Positions 1 through 9,143 of a stretch of 64,000 bases of DNA are shown one piece after another (positions within the stretch are counted from its first letter, which is position 1; each line of letters starts with the position of its first letter). The stretch spans positions 248,001-312,000 of the forward strand of contig NZ_PJRN01000004.1 in the NCBI RefSeq assembly GCF_002930105.1. The letters run 5' to 3'. This DNA comes from Billgrantia saliphila. GTDB taxonomy: Bacteria; Pseudomonadota; Gammaproteobacteria; Pseudomonadales; Halomonadaceae. The notes under the pieces were generated by a model that was not told the DNA's origin, made no database searches, and saw nothing but the letters and a program-made list of their open reading frames with translations. The position numbers and the translations under genes were made by a program.

Positions 1-874
1 GGGCAATCGACAGAAAGGCTAGCACAATCGCCAAAAATCCCAGGGAGCCGACGACTGTCGGCATGAGACGGCGATCAGCGAGGCGACCACCCACCAAGTT
101 GCCAAGGATGAGACCGGCACCAAACAGGATCAACAACGGCCCTACTGACGTCTCGGCGAAGCCCGTAACACGCGTCAGAATGGGAGCGATATAGGTAAAG
201 GCAGTGAAGACACCCCCATAGCCAAGTATCGTCATCGCCAGACCCAGCCAAACCTGTTTGCGCTTGAGCGCACCCAACTCCGCACGAACCCCCTGCCGTG
301 ATTCTTGTTTCGTTTCGGGCACGAGCAGTGCAGTAGCGATGAAGGCAACGATAGCAATGCCGGTGACGGCCCAAAAAGTCGCCCTCCAGCCAAATGCCTG
401 TCCAATGTAGGTTCCGAGTGGCACCCCAAGGATGTTTGCCAGCGTGGCGCCGGTGAACATGACGGCAATCGCTGTCGCTTGCTTCTCCTTTTGCACAAGG
501 CTCGTTGCCACCACCGCACCAACACCGAAAAAAGCGCCGTGAGCGAAGGCCGTCATTATGCGCGCAGACATCAGCATCCAATAATCAGGCGCGATCGCGC
601 AGCAAAGATTTCCAAAGGTGAACAGGGCCGTCAGGCCCAGCAGTAACTGCTTTCTAGGGAGTCCCGCCGTAAGTGCTGTCAGCAATGGTGCACCTACAAC
701 GACACCCAAAGCATAACCTGTGATCAAAAGCCCAGCCGCTGAGATTGATACTTCGAGGTCCCTGCCAACTTCCAGCAGAAGGCCCATTATCACGAATTCC
801 GTCGTGCCGATACCGAAGGCAGTTGCCGTCAAAGCGTAAAGAGCGATAGGAAGGCCGGAGTACTGCGGCACCAT
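1..874 (-). CDS. MFS transporter, DHA1 (AraJ/YdhP-like) efflux type, 3' end missing
   Basis: The reading frame runs off the left edge of the window, so the C-terminal third is absent; about 291 codons are visible. The protein is strongly hydrophobic with regularly spaced membrane segments. Its N-terminus contains FGIGTTEFVIMGLL, typical of the AraJ/YdhP sugar or drug efflux branch of the major facilitator superfamily, and a loop with GRLADRRLM resembles the motif-A repeat. The start ATG at 874 is preceded by GAGGA at a suitable distance. The gene is divergent from a LysR regulator (ATG at 1006), so that regulator probably controls it. The substrate cannot be told. Confidence 0.85.
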   Translation of the reverse strand, partial: MVPQYSGLPIALYALTATAFGIGTTEFVIMGLLLEVGRDLEVSISAAGLLITGYALGVVVGAPLLTALTAGLPRKQLLLGLTALFTFGNLCCAIAPDYWMLMSARIMTAFAHGAFFGVGAVVATSLVQKEKQATAIAVMFTGATLANILGVPLGTYIGQAFGWRATFWAVTGIAIVAFIATALLVPETKQESRQGVRAELGALKRKQVWLGLAMTILGYGGVFTAFTYIAPILTRVTGFAETSVGPLLILFGAGLILGNLVGGRLADRRLMPTVVGSLGFLAIVLAFLSIA

Positions 875-1005
875 GCTGAGATCCTCACTTGGAAAACTTG
901 ACCCTAAGGAAAGGGGCTCGGCCCAAGCATGCTGCGAGAGAAATTATTTGACTACATGGCACTTTGGAATAGCATATGTGAATTTGTTTCACGGATCGAC
1001 AGCAT

Positions 1006-1926
1006 ATGAACTACGGCAACCGCAGCGGCGAAATGGAAGTCTTCGTACGGGTTATCGAGGCGGGAAGCTTTTCCGCAGCGGCACGCGAATTGGGACTCAC
1101 CCCATCGGCCGTCAGCAAGCTGATTGCCCGAATGGAAGTACGCCTTGGCATACGCCTTCTGACACGCACCGCAAGGACCCTGGCGCCGACACCTGAAGGA
1201 GAAGCCTATTATCAGCGCAGTGTGCGCATTCTTGCCGACATTGATGAGGCGGACCGCGCTGCGACGGAAGGCGTTGCGCCCAGCGGCAGATTACGCGTAT
1301 ATGCGTCAATTCCATTCGGCAACAACCTGCTCGCACCGCTGCTACCACGCTTCTTGGCTCAGTACCCTCGGATAAAGCTTGATCTCAGTTTTTCCGATGA
1401 GACAGCCAATCTGGTGGAAGAACGAGCCGATATTGCCATACGCATGGGTCCCCTACCGGACTCCGACCTCAAGGCACGGCGGCTCGGCACGACTCGGCTT
1501 TATATGGTCGCCTCACCCGACTATCTAGCGCAATACGGCACACCAGACAGGCCGGCCGACCTAGCACTCCATAATTGTCTCAATTTCAATTTCCAGCGCA
1601 CTATCGGACCGTGGCGTTTTGTTGAAGATAGAATCGATGCGCCCATCACAGGCAATGCAGAAGCAAACAACGGCGAAACACTACGTCAGCTCGTACTGGC
1701 AGGACTCGGCATGGGCCGGTTAGCCGCCTTCCATGTCGCTGACGACATTACCAGCGGCAGGCTCCTCCGAGTGCTGGCCGAGCACGATCTCAGTCACACG
1801 GAGGATATCCATGTGGTTTATGTCGATCGACGCCACATGGCGGGTCGCATACGGGCCTTCATCGATTTCCTAATCGAAGAGGTTGGACCCGTGCTTCGGA
1901 AGGCGGAACAGCGATGCGGCATATGA
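1006..1926 (+). CDS. LysR family transcriptional regulator
   Basis: 306 aa, the normal LysR length. The N-terminal winged helix-turn-helix covers residues 7-65, with the recognition region SFSAAARELGLTPSAVSKLI. A LysR substrate domain follows from about residue 92 (SGRLRVYASIPFG) to the end. It belongs to the large AaeR/DmlR-like subgroup that often represses or activates a divergent transporter or oxidoreductase. The divergent MFS gene is separated by about 130 bp, where the shared operator should lie; no certain operator could be picked out. The effector is unknown. Confidence 0.93.
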   Translation: MNYGNRSGEMEVFVRVIEAGSFSAAARELGLTPSAVSKLIARMEVRLGIRLLTRTARTLAPTPEGEAYYQRSVRILADIDEADRAATEGVAPSGRLRVYASIPFGNNLLAPLLPRFLAQYPRIKLDLSFSDETANLVEERADIAIRMGPLPDSDLKARRLGTTRLYMVASPDYLAQYGTPDRPADLALHNCLNFNFQRTIGPWRFVEDRIDAPITGNAEANNGETLRQLVLAGLGMGRLAAFHVADDITSGRLLRVLAEHDLSHTEDIHVVYVDRRHMAGRIRAFIDFLIEEVGPVLRKAEQRCGI

Positions 1927-2105
1927 GAAGAGACGAACAAGTCGCTGGATCGGACTTCGTACCGATTCGCCCAGCGACCCCATGCCCTCTCTGCATGCCA
2001 TCCACGATATTCGAACAGGAACACTAGCAGGTCGAAAATCTACAATGCCGCGCCCGACGCCCGGGCTAGCTTGGGGCTTGTCATTCACCGTCAGGAGCTC
2101 CTTCC

Positions 2106-2564
2106 ATGCGCATGAACTACTTTTCCGCCAGCCCCACCGGTCTAAAGGCAATGATCGAACTTCAGCGCCACGTTTCCCGCTCAGGGGAAGAGGGCGAACT
2201 GGGCGACGGGCTGCTGGGTTTGATCTACACCCGCGTCTCGCAGATCAATGGTTGCGCCTATTGCATCGACATGCACACCAAGGACGCCCGCAAGGCCGGC
2301 GAGACCGAACAGCGGTTATACGCCCTGAGCGCCTGGCGCGAAACGCCCTTCTACACTCCCCGCGAGCGCGCCGCCCTGGCCTGGGCCGAGGCCAATACCC
2401 TGGTCGCCGGGAATGGCATCGACGATACCCTGTTCGAGGCGACCCGCGAGCACTTCTCCGAGAAGGGGCTGACCGACCTCACCCTGGCGATCTGTACCAT
2501 CAACGCCTGGAACCGCCTGTCGATCAGCTTTGCCGCCGATGCCGGCAGCTATCAGCCCACTTGA
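2106..2564 (+). CDS. Carboxymuconolactone decarboxylase/AhpD-like protein
   Basis: 152 aa. The motif GCAYCIDMHTKDARKAG carries the CxxC plus histidine of the AhpD-like peroxidase-related superfamily, which gives thiol peroxidase-reductase activity or a decarboxylase fold. The rest (LSAWRETPFYTPRERAALAWAEA) matches the usual family pattern. The start ATG at 2106 follows CAGGAG; a second in-frame ATG at 2112 is also possible. It stands alone between the LysR gene and the small XRE gene. A role in peroxide or organic hydroperoxide defence is inferred from the family. Confidence 0.9.
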   Translation: MRMNYFSASPTGLKAMIELQRHVSRSGEEGELGDGLLGLIYTRVSQINGCAYCIDMHTKDARKAGETEQRLYALSAWRETPFYTPRERAALAWAEANTLVAGNGIDDTLFEATREHFSEKGLTDLTLAICTINAWNRLSISFAADAGSYQPT

Positions 2565-2636
2565 GGATAGCGCGCCGCTCGACCTTGGCGCGAGCGGCGC
2601 ACCTCGGCGGACGTCAGTCATTGTCATGCCCGAGAT

Positions 2637-2680
2637 GCCAAGCTTGCTTGTCACAACACTCAGTGCCAAACAAGCTTGGC
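2637..2680. promoter_or_regulatory. Twin palindrome upstream of the small XRE gene
   Basis: Two identical 8-bp palindromes CAAGCTTG occur at 2639-2646 and 2671-2678, centres 32 bp apart (about three helical turns). They sit inside a perfect 10-bp inverted repeat GCCAAGCTTG / CAAGCTTGGC that ends two bases before the ATG of the XRE gene. This is the expected arrangement for an autoregulatory operator. Direct binding is inferred. Confidence 0.6.
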
Positions 2681-2682
2681 CT

Positions 2683-2880
2683 ATGGACAATCGCATTCGC
2701 TCGCTGCGCAAGGCGCGAGGTTTGACCCAGGCGGCCCTGGCCGAGGCCATGGGTGTCTCACGCAATACCATCAACTCCATAGAAGTCGGCCGCTACGTGC
2801 CTTCGCTACCACTGGCCTTTCGCCTGGCGCGCTATTTCGACAAACCCGTCGAGGAGGTATTCGATGACTGCACACCGTGA
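2683..2880 (+). CDS. Small XRE-family helix-turn-helix regulator
   Basis: 65 aa, almost entirely a Cro/CI-type helix-turn-helix (RSLRKARGLTQAALAEAMGV, then SRNTINSIEVGRYVPSL), like the YozG/YgzD one-domain regulators. I chose the ATG at 2683 because the homology begins there; a longer frame upstream codes for unlikely sequence. No Shine-Dalgarno is visible and the operator-like palindrome ends just before the start, so the message may be leaderless. The gene overlaps the next one by 17 bp. Small XRE genes of this sort are commonly paired with a gene for a small membrane protein, as here. Confidence 0.88.
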   Translation: MDNRIRSLRKARGLTQAALAEAMGVSRNTINSIEVGRYVPSLPLAFRLARYFDKPVEEVFDDCTP

Positions 2881-3268
2881 CGCGCGCGACGGCTCCAAGC
2901 CACTGGTCGTACCGCTGTTCGCCGTAGCGCTCGGCATCGCGATGTGCCTGCTTTCGTGGCTGGCCGCGGGCGCCCCCGGCGTGGGTCTGGCAATGCTTGC
3001 CATCATGCTGGGCTATGCTGCGGTAATGCGCTTCGGCCAACGTTTCGAGTCGGTTCAATTGCTCAGCCACGACTCACCGCTGGATGAACGTCACGCCCTG
3101 ATCCAGTTGCATGCCCTGCGCGCCGCCTACTTCGTCGTGCTCGCCGTCGCGCTGGTCGGCTTCTTCTGGGAGATCGCCCGCGGCGCTCCGGGCGCCTTCA
3201 CGTTGATATGCGCCGTTGGTGGCGGCACGCACCTACTCGCTACCGTCATCCTGCGCCGGCGCCTTTGA
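2864..3268 (+). CDS. Small integral membrane protein co-transcribed with the XRE regulator
   Basis: 134 aa with four likely membrane segments, at roughly residues 14-34, 38-55, 86-106 and 111-128. The central loop (RFGQRFESVQLLSHDSPLDERHALIQLHA) contains DERH, as in the DUF2178-like membrane proteins found next to YozG-type regulators. The start overlaps the XRE stop, so the two are probably translationally coupled. The family has no established function; a role in membrane stress or as a partner of the regulator is a guess. Confidence 0.8.
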   Translation: MTAHRDARDGSKPLVVPLFAVALGIAMCLLSWLAAGAPGVGLAMLAIMLGYAAVMRFGQRFESVQLLSHDSPLDERHALIQLHALRAAYFVVLAVALVGFFWEIARGAPGAFTLICAVGGGTHLLATVILRRRL

Positions 3269-3328
3269 GTTACCGGCGGGTCGCCGGTCGTTACGCCTCG
3301 GTACTCGAACGTCCGCTGGGATCTGCCG

Positions 3329-4165
3329 CTAGCGGCCAAGCTCAACAGCCTGTCCGGTCACGACGATGCCGCCGCTCAAGGGAATATCAACCTCGATCCG
3401 GCTGGGCCGTCCCATCGCCTCGCCCTGCACGATCGTCAGCCGGGCGGGTGTCTGGAGCAGGCCCGCGTCGCGCAGGTAACCGCCCAGGGCTGCGGCCGCC
3501 GCGCCGGTAGCCGGGTCCTCCACCACGCCGCCCACCGGGAAGGGATCGCGAGCGTGGAAGTGCTCCTCGCCCTCGCGCCAAACCAGCTGCAATGTGGTCA
3601 GGCCCTCGCGCAGCATCAGCGCCTTGAGCCCTTCGAAGTCGTATTCGAGCCGTTCGAGGCGCGCTTTCTCCTTACACGCCAGTACCAAATGCCAGGCCCC
3701 GGCGTAGGCCAGTGCGGGCGGAATCTCGAGATCGAGTTCCTCTGCCTGCCAGCCGAGCAGCTCACGCACCTCCTCGACCAACTCCGGCTCGGCGGGCCGG
3801 AACTCGGGCGTCACCGAGACCAGCGAGGCCTGCCATTTCCCTTCCACCTGATTGACCGTAACCATCACCTCGCCCACGGCGGTGTCGAGCATGTAGCTGC
3901 CGGCCCCGCCCAACTGACCCATTAGCACGCCGCTTGCCACCGTGGCATGGCCGCAGAAGCTCACCTCCGCCTCGGGGCTGTAGTAACGCACCGTGCGTCG
4001 CTCACCCGTCCTCGCGATGAAGGCGGTTTCGGAATAACCCACCTCGGCGGCGATGCGCTGCATCTCTGTCGGCTCGGGCAGCGCCTCGCCCAGCCACACT
4101 CCGGCGGGGTTGCCGCCGCGCGGGTCGTCGGTGAAGGCAGCAAGGCGATAGAGGGTTCCGCTCAT
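3329..4165 (-). CDS. PhzF family isomerase-like protein
   Basis: 278 aa, the usual PhzF length. The N-terminus (LYRLAAFTDDPRGGNPAGV) has the family signature, EVGYSETAFI holds the conserved glutamate region of the active site, and FCGHATVASG and PATGAAAAALGGYL are the two other signature blocks. The family shares a diaminopimelate-epimerase fold. PhzF itself isomerises DHHA in phenazine synthesis, but most members lie outside phenazine operons, as here, and have no known substrate. The start ATG at 4165 is preceded by AAGGAGA; a longer upstream frame lacks this support. Confidence 0.93.
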   Translation of the reverse strand: MSGTLYRLAAFTDDPRGGNPAGVWLGEALPEPTEMQRIAAEVGYSETAFIARTGERRTVRYYSPEAEVSFCGHATVASGVLMGQLGGAGSYMLDTAVGEVMVTVNQVEGKWQASLVSVTPEFRPAEPELVEEVRELLGWQAEELDLEIPPALAYAGAWHLVLACKEKARLERLEYDFEGLKALMLREGLTTLQLVWREGEEHFHARDPFPVGGVVEDPATGAAAAALGGYLRDAGLLQTPARLTIVQGEAMGRPSRIEVDIPLSGGIVVTGQAVELGR

Positions 4166-4539
4166 GATTGTCTCCTTGGGAGCGATGGGTCCCCTCATTG
4201 TGGGCCGAACCGGGGCGAACACAATGGCCGCTGCCGTCTGTCGCGTTCACTGAAGTTGATGGCCGAAGTATATCGATGCTCGCGTCGTGGTAATGCGTGC
4301 GAATCTGGTGTTCGGCCAAGTGGCACGGCGAAAAAAATGCGGTAACGTTGAGAACGGGGTCGTTGCCACCCAGCCATACCGGGGCAGCGCGTGGCGCGAA
4401 GGAGGCGGCCTAGAGAGGTTCAGCCATCCGAGACGTTCCTCGCCAGCTAAGGTGCATCATCCCTGTCTTGCGCGCTGAAGTGGATTCGGTGCATTCGGCC
4501 CCGTCATCGTTGGCTTCAATTCTTTTCGGAGCAAGAATC
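4166..4539. other. Intergenic region between phzF-like and GFA genes
   Basis: 374 bp between divergent genes. Frames crossing it are short and without recognisable protein features. No clear operator or terminator was identified; it must contain the two promoters. Confidence 0.5.
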
Positions 4540-4947
4540 ATGGAATACCCAATCAAAGGCTCTTGCCAATGTGGCGGGGTAACCTATCAATTGCTGGAAC
4601 CCCCCTTGAAGGTTTTCGCCTGCCATTGCAAGGAGTGCCAGAAACTCTCCACGAGCGCCTTCAGCATCACTGCGGTGGTGAATGCCGATGCGGTGGAGTT
4701 CCAAGGAGAAATGGCGGATTGGCAAAGGGCGGCAGAGAGCGGGAACATCAATGCCGCGAAATTCTGCCCCACCTGCGGCAATCGGATCTATCACTACAAC
4801 CCGAACGCCCCGGAGAAGATCAAGCTCAAACCCTCCAACCTGTCGGACACGAGCATCATCAACCCCATCGTCCATGTCTGGGTGAGCGAAAAGCAAGCCT
4901 GGTATACGATACCCGAGGGCGTCGAGGCGTATGAAAAACAATCATGA
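4540..4947 (+). CDS. GFA family (CENP-V/GFA domain) zinc-binding protein
   Basis: 135 aa. The zinc-binding cysteines are in the expected order: GSCQCGGVTY near the N-terminus, CHCKECQK at about residue 28, and CPTCGNRIY at about residue 78. The domain is that of the glutathione-dependent formaldehyde-activating enzyme family (Gfa). For most members the activity has not been shown, so a specific role in formaldehyde metabolism is not claimed. The ATG at 4540 follows GGAG; an upstream extension is unlikely. No operon partner. Confidence 0.92.
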   Translation: MEYPIKGSCQCGGVTYQLLEPPLKVFACHCKECQKLSTSAFSITAVVNADAVEFQGEMADWQRAAESGNINAAKFCPTCGNRIYHYNPNAPEKIKLKPSNLSDTSIINPIVHVWVSEKQAWYTIPEGVEAYEKQS

Positions 4948-5199
4948 AGGAACCCGCAGCTAGCCAAGGCTATCGACCCCACCAACCAAGTGGTGCGCCT
5001 AGGCCCGCCACTTTTGGTTGCACCAGCCTACATCTCGTCTGCCTTTTCGAAGCAGAGTGACGAGCGCCCCTTCCGCTTGATTGATCATGCCTGCGCTTGT
5101 TTGCGCCACGTAGGGTAAGTCTACGCTCAAGGAAAGAGCGCTAATCTCACAAGGGAACCTGCCAGCACTCCCCAGTTGGCACACTACAAGGAAGACACC

Positions 5200-5928
5200 A
5201 TGACCACACTGGTAGTGGGCGCCAGCGGCGCGACGGGGCGGCTGTTGGTGGCACAGCTACTCGAGCGCGGCCAGCGGGTGAAGGTCATCGTTCGTTCGCC
5301 CGAAAAACTGCCGAACGATCTTAAGTCCCACCCCTCCTTGTCCATCTTTCACGCAACGCTCCATGAGCTCAGCGAAGACGATCTCGTCCAGCATGTCGGT
5401 GGATGCACGGCGATCGCGTCGTGCCTGGGGCACAATCTCACCCTGCGAGGAATGTATGGGCCGCCGCGCCGGCTCGTGGCAGATGCCACCCAATGGCTGT
5501 GCGAGGCTGCCCGGTCGGCTCGACCACCGCGGCCCGTGAAGTTCGTGCTCATGAATTCCGCCGGCAACCCCAACCCCGATCTCGACGAGCCGATCTCCGT
5601 TGGCCAGCGGTGCGCCATCGGCCTGGTTCGTGTGCTGCTGCCTCCTCATGTGGATAATGAGCTGGCAGCCGATTACCTGCGCACTCAGGTCGGCCAGAGG
5701 GCCCGGGCAGTCGAGTGGGTCGCGGTCCGGCCGGATTCTCTCATCGACGCCGATGAAGTCACGGCGTACGAGGTGCATCCCTCCCCCACACGCAGCGCGG
5801 TATTCAATGCGGGCAAGACCAGCCGGATCAACGTGGCGCACTTCATGGCCGAGTTGATTACCAACGACGCCACCTGGAACCAATGGAAAGGGCAGATGCC
5901 GGTGATTTACAACGAGGGCTATGCGTAG
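5200..5928 (+). CDS. NAD(P)-dependent oxidoreductase, atypical SDR (NAD(P)H-binding)
   Basis: 242 aa. The N-terminal TTLVVGASGATGRLLVAQLL is a GxxGxxG dinucleotide-binding motif of the atypical short-chain dehydrogenase group with NmrA-like or flavin-reductase-like members. A conserved mid-region FVLMNSAGNPNPD follows. The start at 5200 is supported by AAGGAAG about 6 nt upstream; an upstream TTG frame is less likely. The gene stands alone. Substrate unknown. Confidence 0.88.
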   Translation: MTTLVVGASGATGRLLVAQLLERGQRVKVIVRSPEKLPNDLKSHPSLSIFHATLHELSEDDLVQHVGGCTAIASCLGHNLTLRGMYGPPRRLVADATQWLCEAARSARPPRPVKFVLMNSAGNPNPDLDEPISVGQRCAIGLVRVLLPPHVDNELAADYLRTQVGQRARAVEWVAVRPDSLIDADEVTAYEVHPSPTRSAVFNAGKTSRINVAHFMAELITNDATWNQWKGQMPVIYNEGYA

Positions 5929-6089
5929 AGCGAGAAAGGGCGAGACACACCGCTGGCCCCCGTTACGCTTTTGTCTTTCTGGAACTAACGGACACCCGAT
6001 GGGCGGCCGAGACCTTGCCTATGCCGTGTCCAATGCTTTTGGGCTACGCTCCACAAAGGAAGCAGCATTAGGGAAGAGGGAGACTGGAC

Positions 6090-7691
6090 ATGGACGAACA
6101 GCATCGCCCGCCCGGCAGTAATGCGGACCCGCCCGGGGGGCAAGGGAAGGGTGGGCGATCAGCCAAGATGATTTGGGGCTTGCGCGTCTTCGGGTTGGTC
6201 GCGGCGCTGCTCGTCTGGCTCGCCATGGGCCAAGCCGAAGGGCTGTCGTCAGACGCACGTTGGGTCGCGATGATCGCCACCCTGATGGCGGTCTGGTGGA
6301 TGACCGAGGCGATCCCGCTCTCGGCCACGGCGCTGCTACCGATCGTGCTGATTCCGATGCTGACGGAGCGGACCGTCGGCCAGGCTACGGCGCCCTACGC
6401 CAGCTCCATCGTGTTTCTTTTCCTCGGCGGCTTCCTCATCGCCATCGCGATGGAGAAATGGAATCTCCACCGGCGCATCGCGCTCTTGACGCTTGCTCGT
6501 GTGGGGATCGAGCCGAAACGGATCGTACTTGGCATGATGCTCGCTACGGGCTTCCTGTCGATGTGGGTCTCCAACACCGCGACGACGCTGATGATGCTGC
6601 CGATCGGGCTGTCCGTGCTCCGTCTGGTGGCCGAGCGTAGCGGCGAATCTGCGGAAACGGTCGCCTCCAGCCACGATCATCACCGGGCAGGCCACGTCGA
6701 CTTCATCTTCGACGAGAATATACAGCGCTTTGGCGTCTGCCTCCTTCTTGCGATCGCCTGGTCGGCGAGCATGGGCGGTCTTGGCACCTTGCTTGGCAGC
6801 CCGCCTAACGCCATCGTCGCCGGCTACGCCGCCGATGAACTGGGCCGCACCATCGGCTTCCTCGAATGGATGATGCTTGGTGTGCCGCTGGCCTTTACCT
6901 TCATCCTGGTGGCCTGGGTACTGATGACGCGCGTGCTCTACCGCTTCGACGTCGCGGAGATACCCGGCGGCAAGGAAATGATCGACGGTGAGATCCAAAA
7001 GCTCGGACTGCTCAGCCAAGGCGAGAAAATGGTGATGATCGTCTTCGGCTCGGCAGCGTTCCTGTGGGTCGTGCCCGGCGTTCTCGGCAACATCCCCGGG
7101 GTGGGCGAATGGCTGGGACCGCTCGGTGAACTCGATGATACCGCCATCGCTATCGCCGCCGGCATTGCGCTGTTCATCCTGCCAGCCAGAGGTCGCAACG
7201 AGATGGTGCTGAATTGGCATGATGCCGAGGACGGGCTGCCTTGGGGCGTATTGCTGCTGTTCGGCGGCGGCCTGAGTCTCGCCGGCGCGGTCGCCGGCAC
7301 CGGATTGGATAGTTGGTTTGGCGAGCAAATTACCGGTCTCGAGGTGCTCCCGATCCTGCTGCTGGTCGCGGCTGTCGCCACGATCGTGCTCTTCTTGACC
7401 GAAGTGACCAGCAACACGGCGACGGCCGCTACCTTTATCCCCGTGCTCGGGGGCGTGGCGGTCGGTATCGGCGCCGACGCGATGACGCTGCTCATCCCGG
7501 CCGCCTTAGCCGCGACCTGTGCCTTCATGCTGCCGGTCGGCACGCCACCTAACGCCATTGTTTTCGGCACCGGAGCGGTCACCATCGCCCAGATGGCACG
7601 TGGCGGGGTCGTTCTCAATCTGATCGGTATCGTATTGATCACCGCCTTCTGTTATCTGCTCGGCGGCGTAGCACTTGGGCTACAGTTCTGA
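6090..7691 (+). CDS. DASS/SLC13 family sodium:dicarboxylate or sulfate symporter
   Basis: 533 aa with about 11-13 membrane segments. The two family hallmarks SNT are present, in MWVSNTATTLMMLP and EVTSNTATAATFIP; these SNT hairpins bind Na+ and substrate in VcINDY. The companions GSPPNAIVAGY and GTPPNAIVFGTGAV are also seen. The N-terminal 27 residues are hydrophilic and rich in Gly and Pro. Na+-coupled uptake of C4-dicarboxylates or sulfate at the inner membrane is expected; the substrate cannot be fixed. The start follows GAGGGAGA. It is a single-gene unit. Confidence 0.94.
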   Translation: MDEQHRPPGSNADPPGGQGKGGRSAKMIWGLRVFGLVAALLVWLAMGQAEGLSSDARWVAMIATLMAVWWMTEAIPLSATALLPIVLIPMLTERTVGQATAPYASSIVFLFLGGFLIAIAMEKWNLHRRIALLTLARVGIEPKRIVLGMMLATGFLSMWVSNTATTLMMLPIGLSVLRLVAERSGESAETVASSHDHHRAGHVDFIFDENIQRFGVCLLLAIAWSASMGGLGTLLGSPPNAIVAGYAADELGRTIGFLEWMMLGVPLAFTFILVAWVLMTRVLYRFDVAEIPGGKEMIDGEIQKLGLLSQGEKMVMIVFGSAAFLWVVPGVLGNIPGVGEWLGPLGELDDTAIAIAAGIALFILPARGRNEMVLNWHDAEDGLPWGVLLLFGGGLSLAGAVAGTGLDSWFGEQITGLEVLPILLLVAAVATIVLFLTEVTSNTATAATFIPVLGGVAVGIGADAMTLLIPAALAATCAFMLPVGTPPNAIVFGTGAVTIAQMARGGVVLNLIGIVLITAFCYLLGGVALGLQF

Positions 7692-7780
7692 TGGCGCGAC
7701 GTGGGACATCAGAAGTTTCTGCCGTTGCTTCGACCGAAGCGCTATGACGTTCTGGCGTAACAACAAGAATCGAGGTAGCC

Positions 7781-8131
7781 ATGCAAGTCAAACGCATCAT
7801 GTCCAACACAGCGACCTCGGACCTCGCCAAGGCGGAAGCCTTTTACGGAGATATCCTGGGCCTCGAGCTCCTGATGGATCACGGCTGGTTTCGAACGTAC
7901 GGCACGAACGAAAAGATGACCGTTCAGGTGAGCTTCGGCACCGAGGGCGGCTCCGGCACGCCGTTGCCCGATCTCTCCATCGAAGTCGACGATATCGAAG
8001 CGGCCTTGGCGCGGTGCGAGGAGGCAAACGTGGCCATCGAGTATGGACCGGCCAGCGAGCCGTGGGGCGTGCGGCGGTTTTATGTACGTGATCCCTTCGG
8101 CAAGCTCGTCAATATCCTGCAGCATGAGTGA
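7781..8131 (+). CDS. VOC family (glyoxalase/bleomycin-resistance fold) protein
   Basis: 116 aa, one VOC domain of two beta-alpha-beta-beta-beta units. The first unit contains DLAKAEAFYGDILGLELL and the C-terminal unit ends with FYVRDPFGKLVNILQH, a common VOC signature with the metal or substrate-side glutamate replaced. GAGGTAGCC precedes the ATG. Members range from glyoxalases to dioxygenases and drug-binding resistance proteins; the activity cannot be assigned. It lies alone between the DASS symporter and a LuxR gene on the other strand. Confidence 0.9.
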   Translation: MQVKRIMSNTATSDLAKAEAFYGDILGLELLMDHGWFRTYGTNEKMTVQVSFGTEGGSGTPLPDLSIEVDDIEAALARCEEANVAIEYGPASEPWGVRRFYVRDPFGKLVNILQHE

Positions 8132-8211
8132 ATGCGCCCGGCCAAAGGGTGTATCGCGTGGCCATTGCCGAGAGCGGCAGGCGTTAGCGGGAATCCTTCG
8201 TGCCCCTTGGC

Positions 8212-9039
8212 TCAGCCGTGGCCGGTCAGCCGCGCGAACAGCGGCATCAGCAGCGCGAACAGCTCCGCCTGTGAGGAGATGCTGCACTTGGCGTAGAGCT
8301 GGCGACGGAAGACCTTCACCGTCTGGGCGCTGACGTTCAGGTGCAGGCCGATGGACAAGGAGGAGTGACCTCGCAGGATGAACAGGGCGACTTCGGCCTG
8401 GCGCGGGCTCAGCCGGATGCGGTATTCCTGCTCCAAGGCCTCGCGCAGGCGCTCGACCAGTGGCGCCGGCACCGCCTCGGCGGCACTGGCGGGGCGATAG
8501 TCCCGCCAGTGCGCTTCCAACAAGGCGCAGAGGACCTTCGCATTCTGCCGCAGCGCTTGGATCTCACGCTTACCGAAGGGCTTCCCGCTGGATCGATCCC
8601 TCCCAAGGCAGGCGGTTAGCGTAATGTCCACGTCAATGCTGGCGAAGACCGCGACTTCATCGAGTAGCGTGGTCTGCTTGTAGTAATTGTTGTAGTAGTG
8701 AGTGCGTCGGAAATGATCCGGCGCCACCTCCATCAGCCGTCGTATCCCCCGCACGCTGCCCTTGAGATGCTCGCGATAGAACGGATCCAGCAGATAGGCT
8801 CCGCCCAGGTATTGGCTGTCCATCGGCAGGTAGACTACCGGATCGGTGTACTCCCGATAGAGCACGGCCGGCCGGTGTTCGCCGTGGTAGGCAATGACGA
8901 TCAGGTTGTCGAAGGCGGCCAGACCTTTCGCCAGCGCCGAGAATCGATGGGGCAATTCGGGGGTCGCCAGGGCCTTGACGGCAGCGGCCAGAAGCTCGTC
9001 ACGTTCGCTCTGTTTCACCAATTCGTGTGTCCGGATCAA
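8212..9039 (-). CDS. LuxR-family helix-turn-helix regulator
   Basis: 275 aa. The C-terminal GerE-type domain (LSPRQAEVALFILRGHSSLSI, then VSAQTVKVFRRQLYAKCSI) is clear, residues about 210-270. The N-terminal 200 residues have no receiver domain and no acyl-homoserine-lactone pocket that I recognise. The start is uncertain: the first start codon is TTG at 9039, with an in-frame GTG at 9018, and neither has a good Shine-Dalgarno. The gene is divergent from the ACR3/BASS-like carrier, a likely target. The PuuP-nitrilase genes downstream are another possible target. Confidence 0.88.
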   Translation of the reverse strand: MIRTHELVKQSERDELLAAAVKALATPELPHRFSALAKGLAAFDNLIVIAYHGEHRPAVLYREYTDPVVYLPMDSQYLGGAYLLDPFYREHLKGSVRGIRRLMEVAPDHFRRTHYYNNYYKQTTLLDEVAVFASIDVDITLTACLGRDRSSGKPFGKREIQALRQNAKVLCALLEAHWRDYRPASAAEAVPAPLVERLREALEQEYRIRLSPRQAEVALFILRGHSSLSIGLHLNVSAQTVKVFRRQLYAKCSISSQAELFALLMPLFARLTGHG

Positions 9040-9143
9040 ATGAATGGGGAAACTTACCGCCCTTCCGGCGCCTTTCTCACAGAAACCCTCGGTAGCTTAC
9101 TGCCGACAGTGATCATTGTAACCTTACGGAGGAAAGAGCATTC

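Noticed and set aside
6336..7328. Long open frame on the minus strand inside the DASS symporter gene
   Set aside because: Its translation is rich in His, Gln and Arg and has no domain; it mirrors the high-GC codon pattern of the real plus-strand gene.
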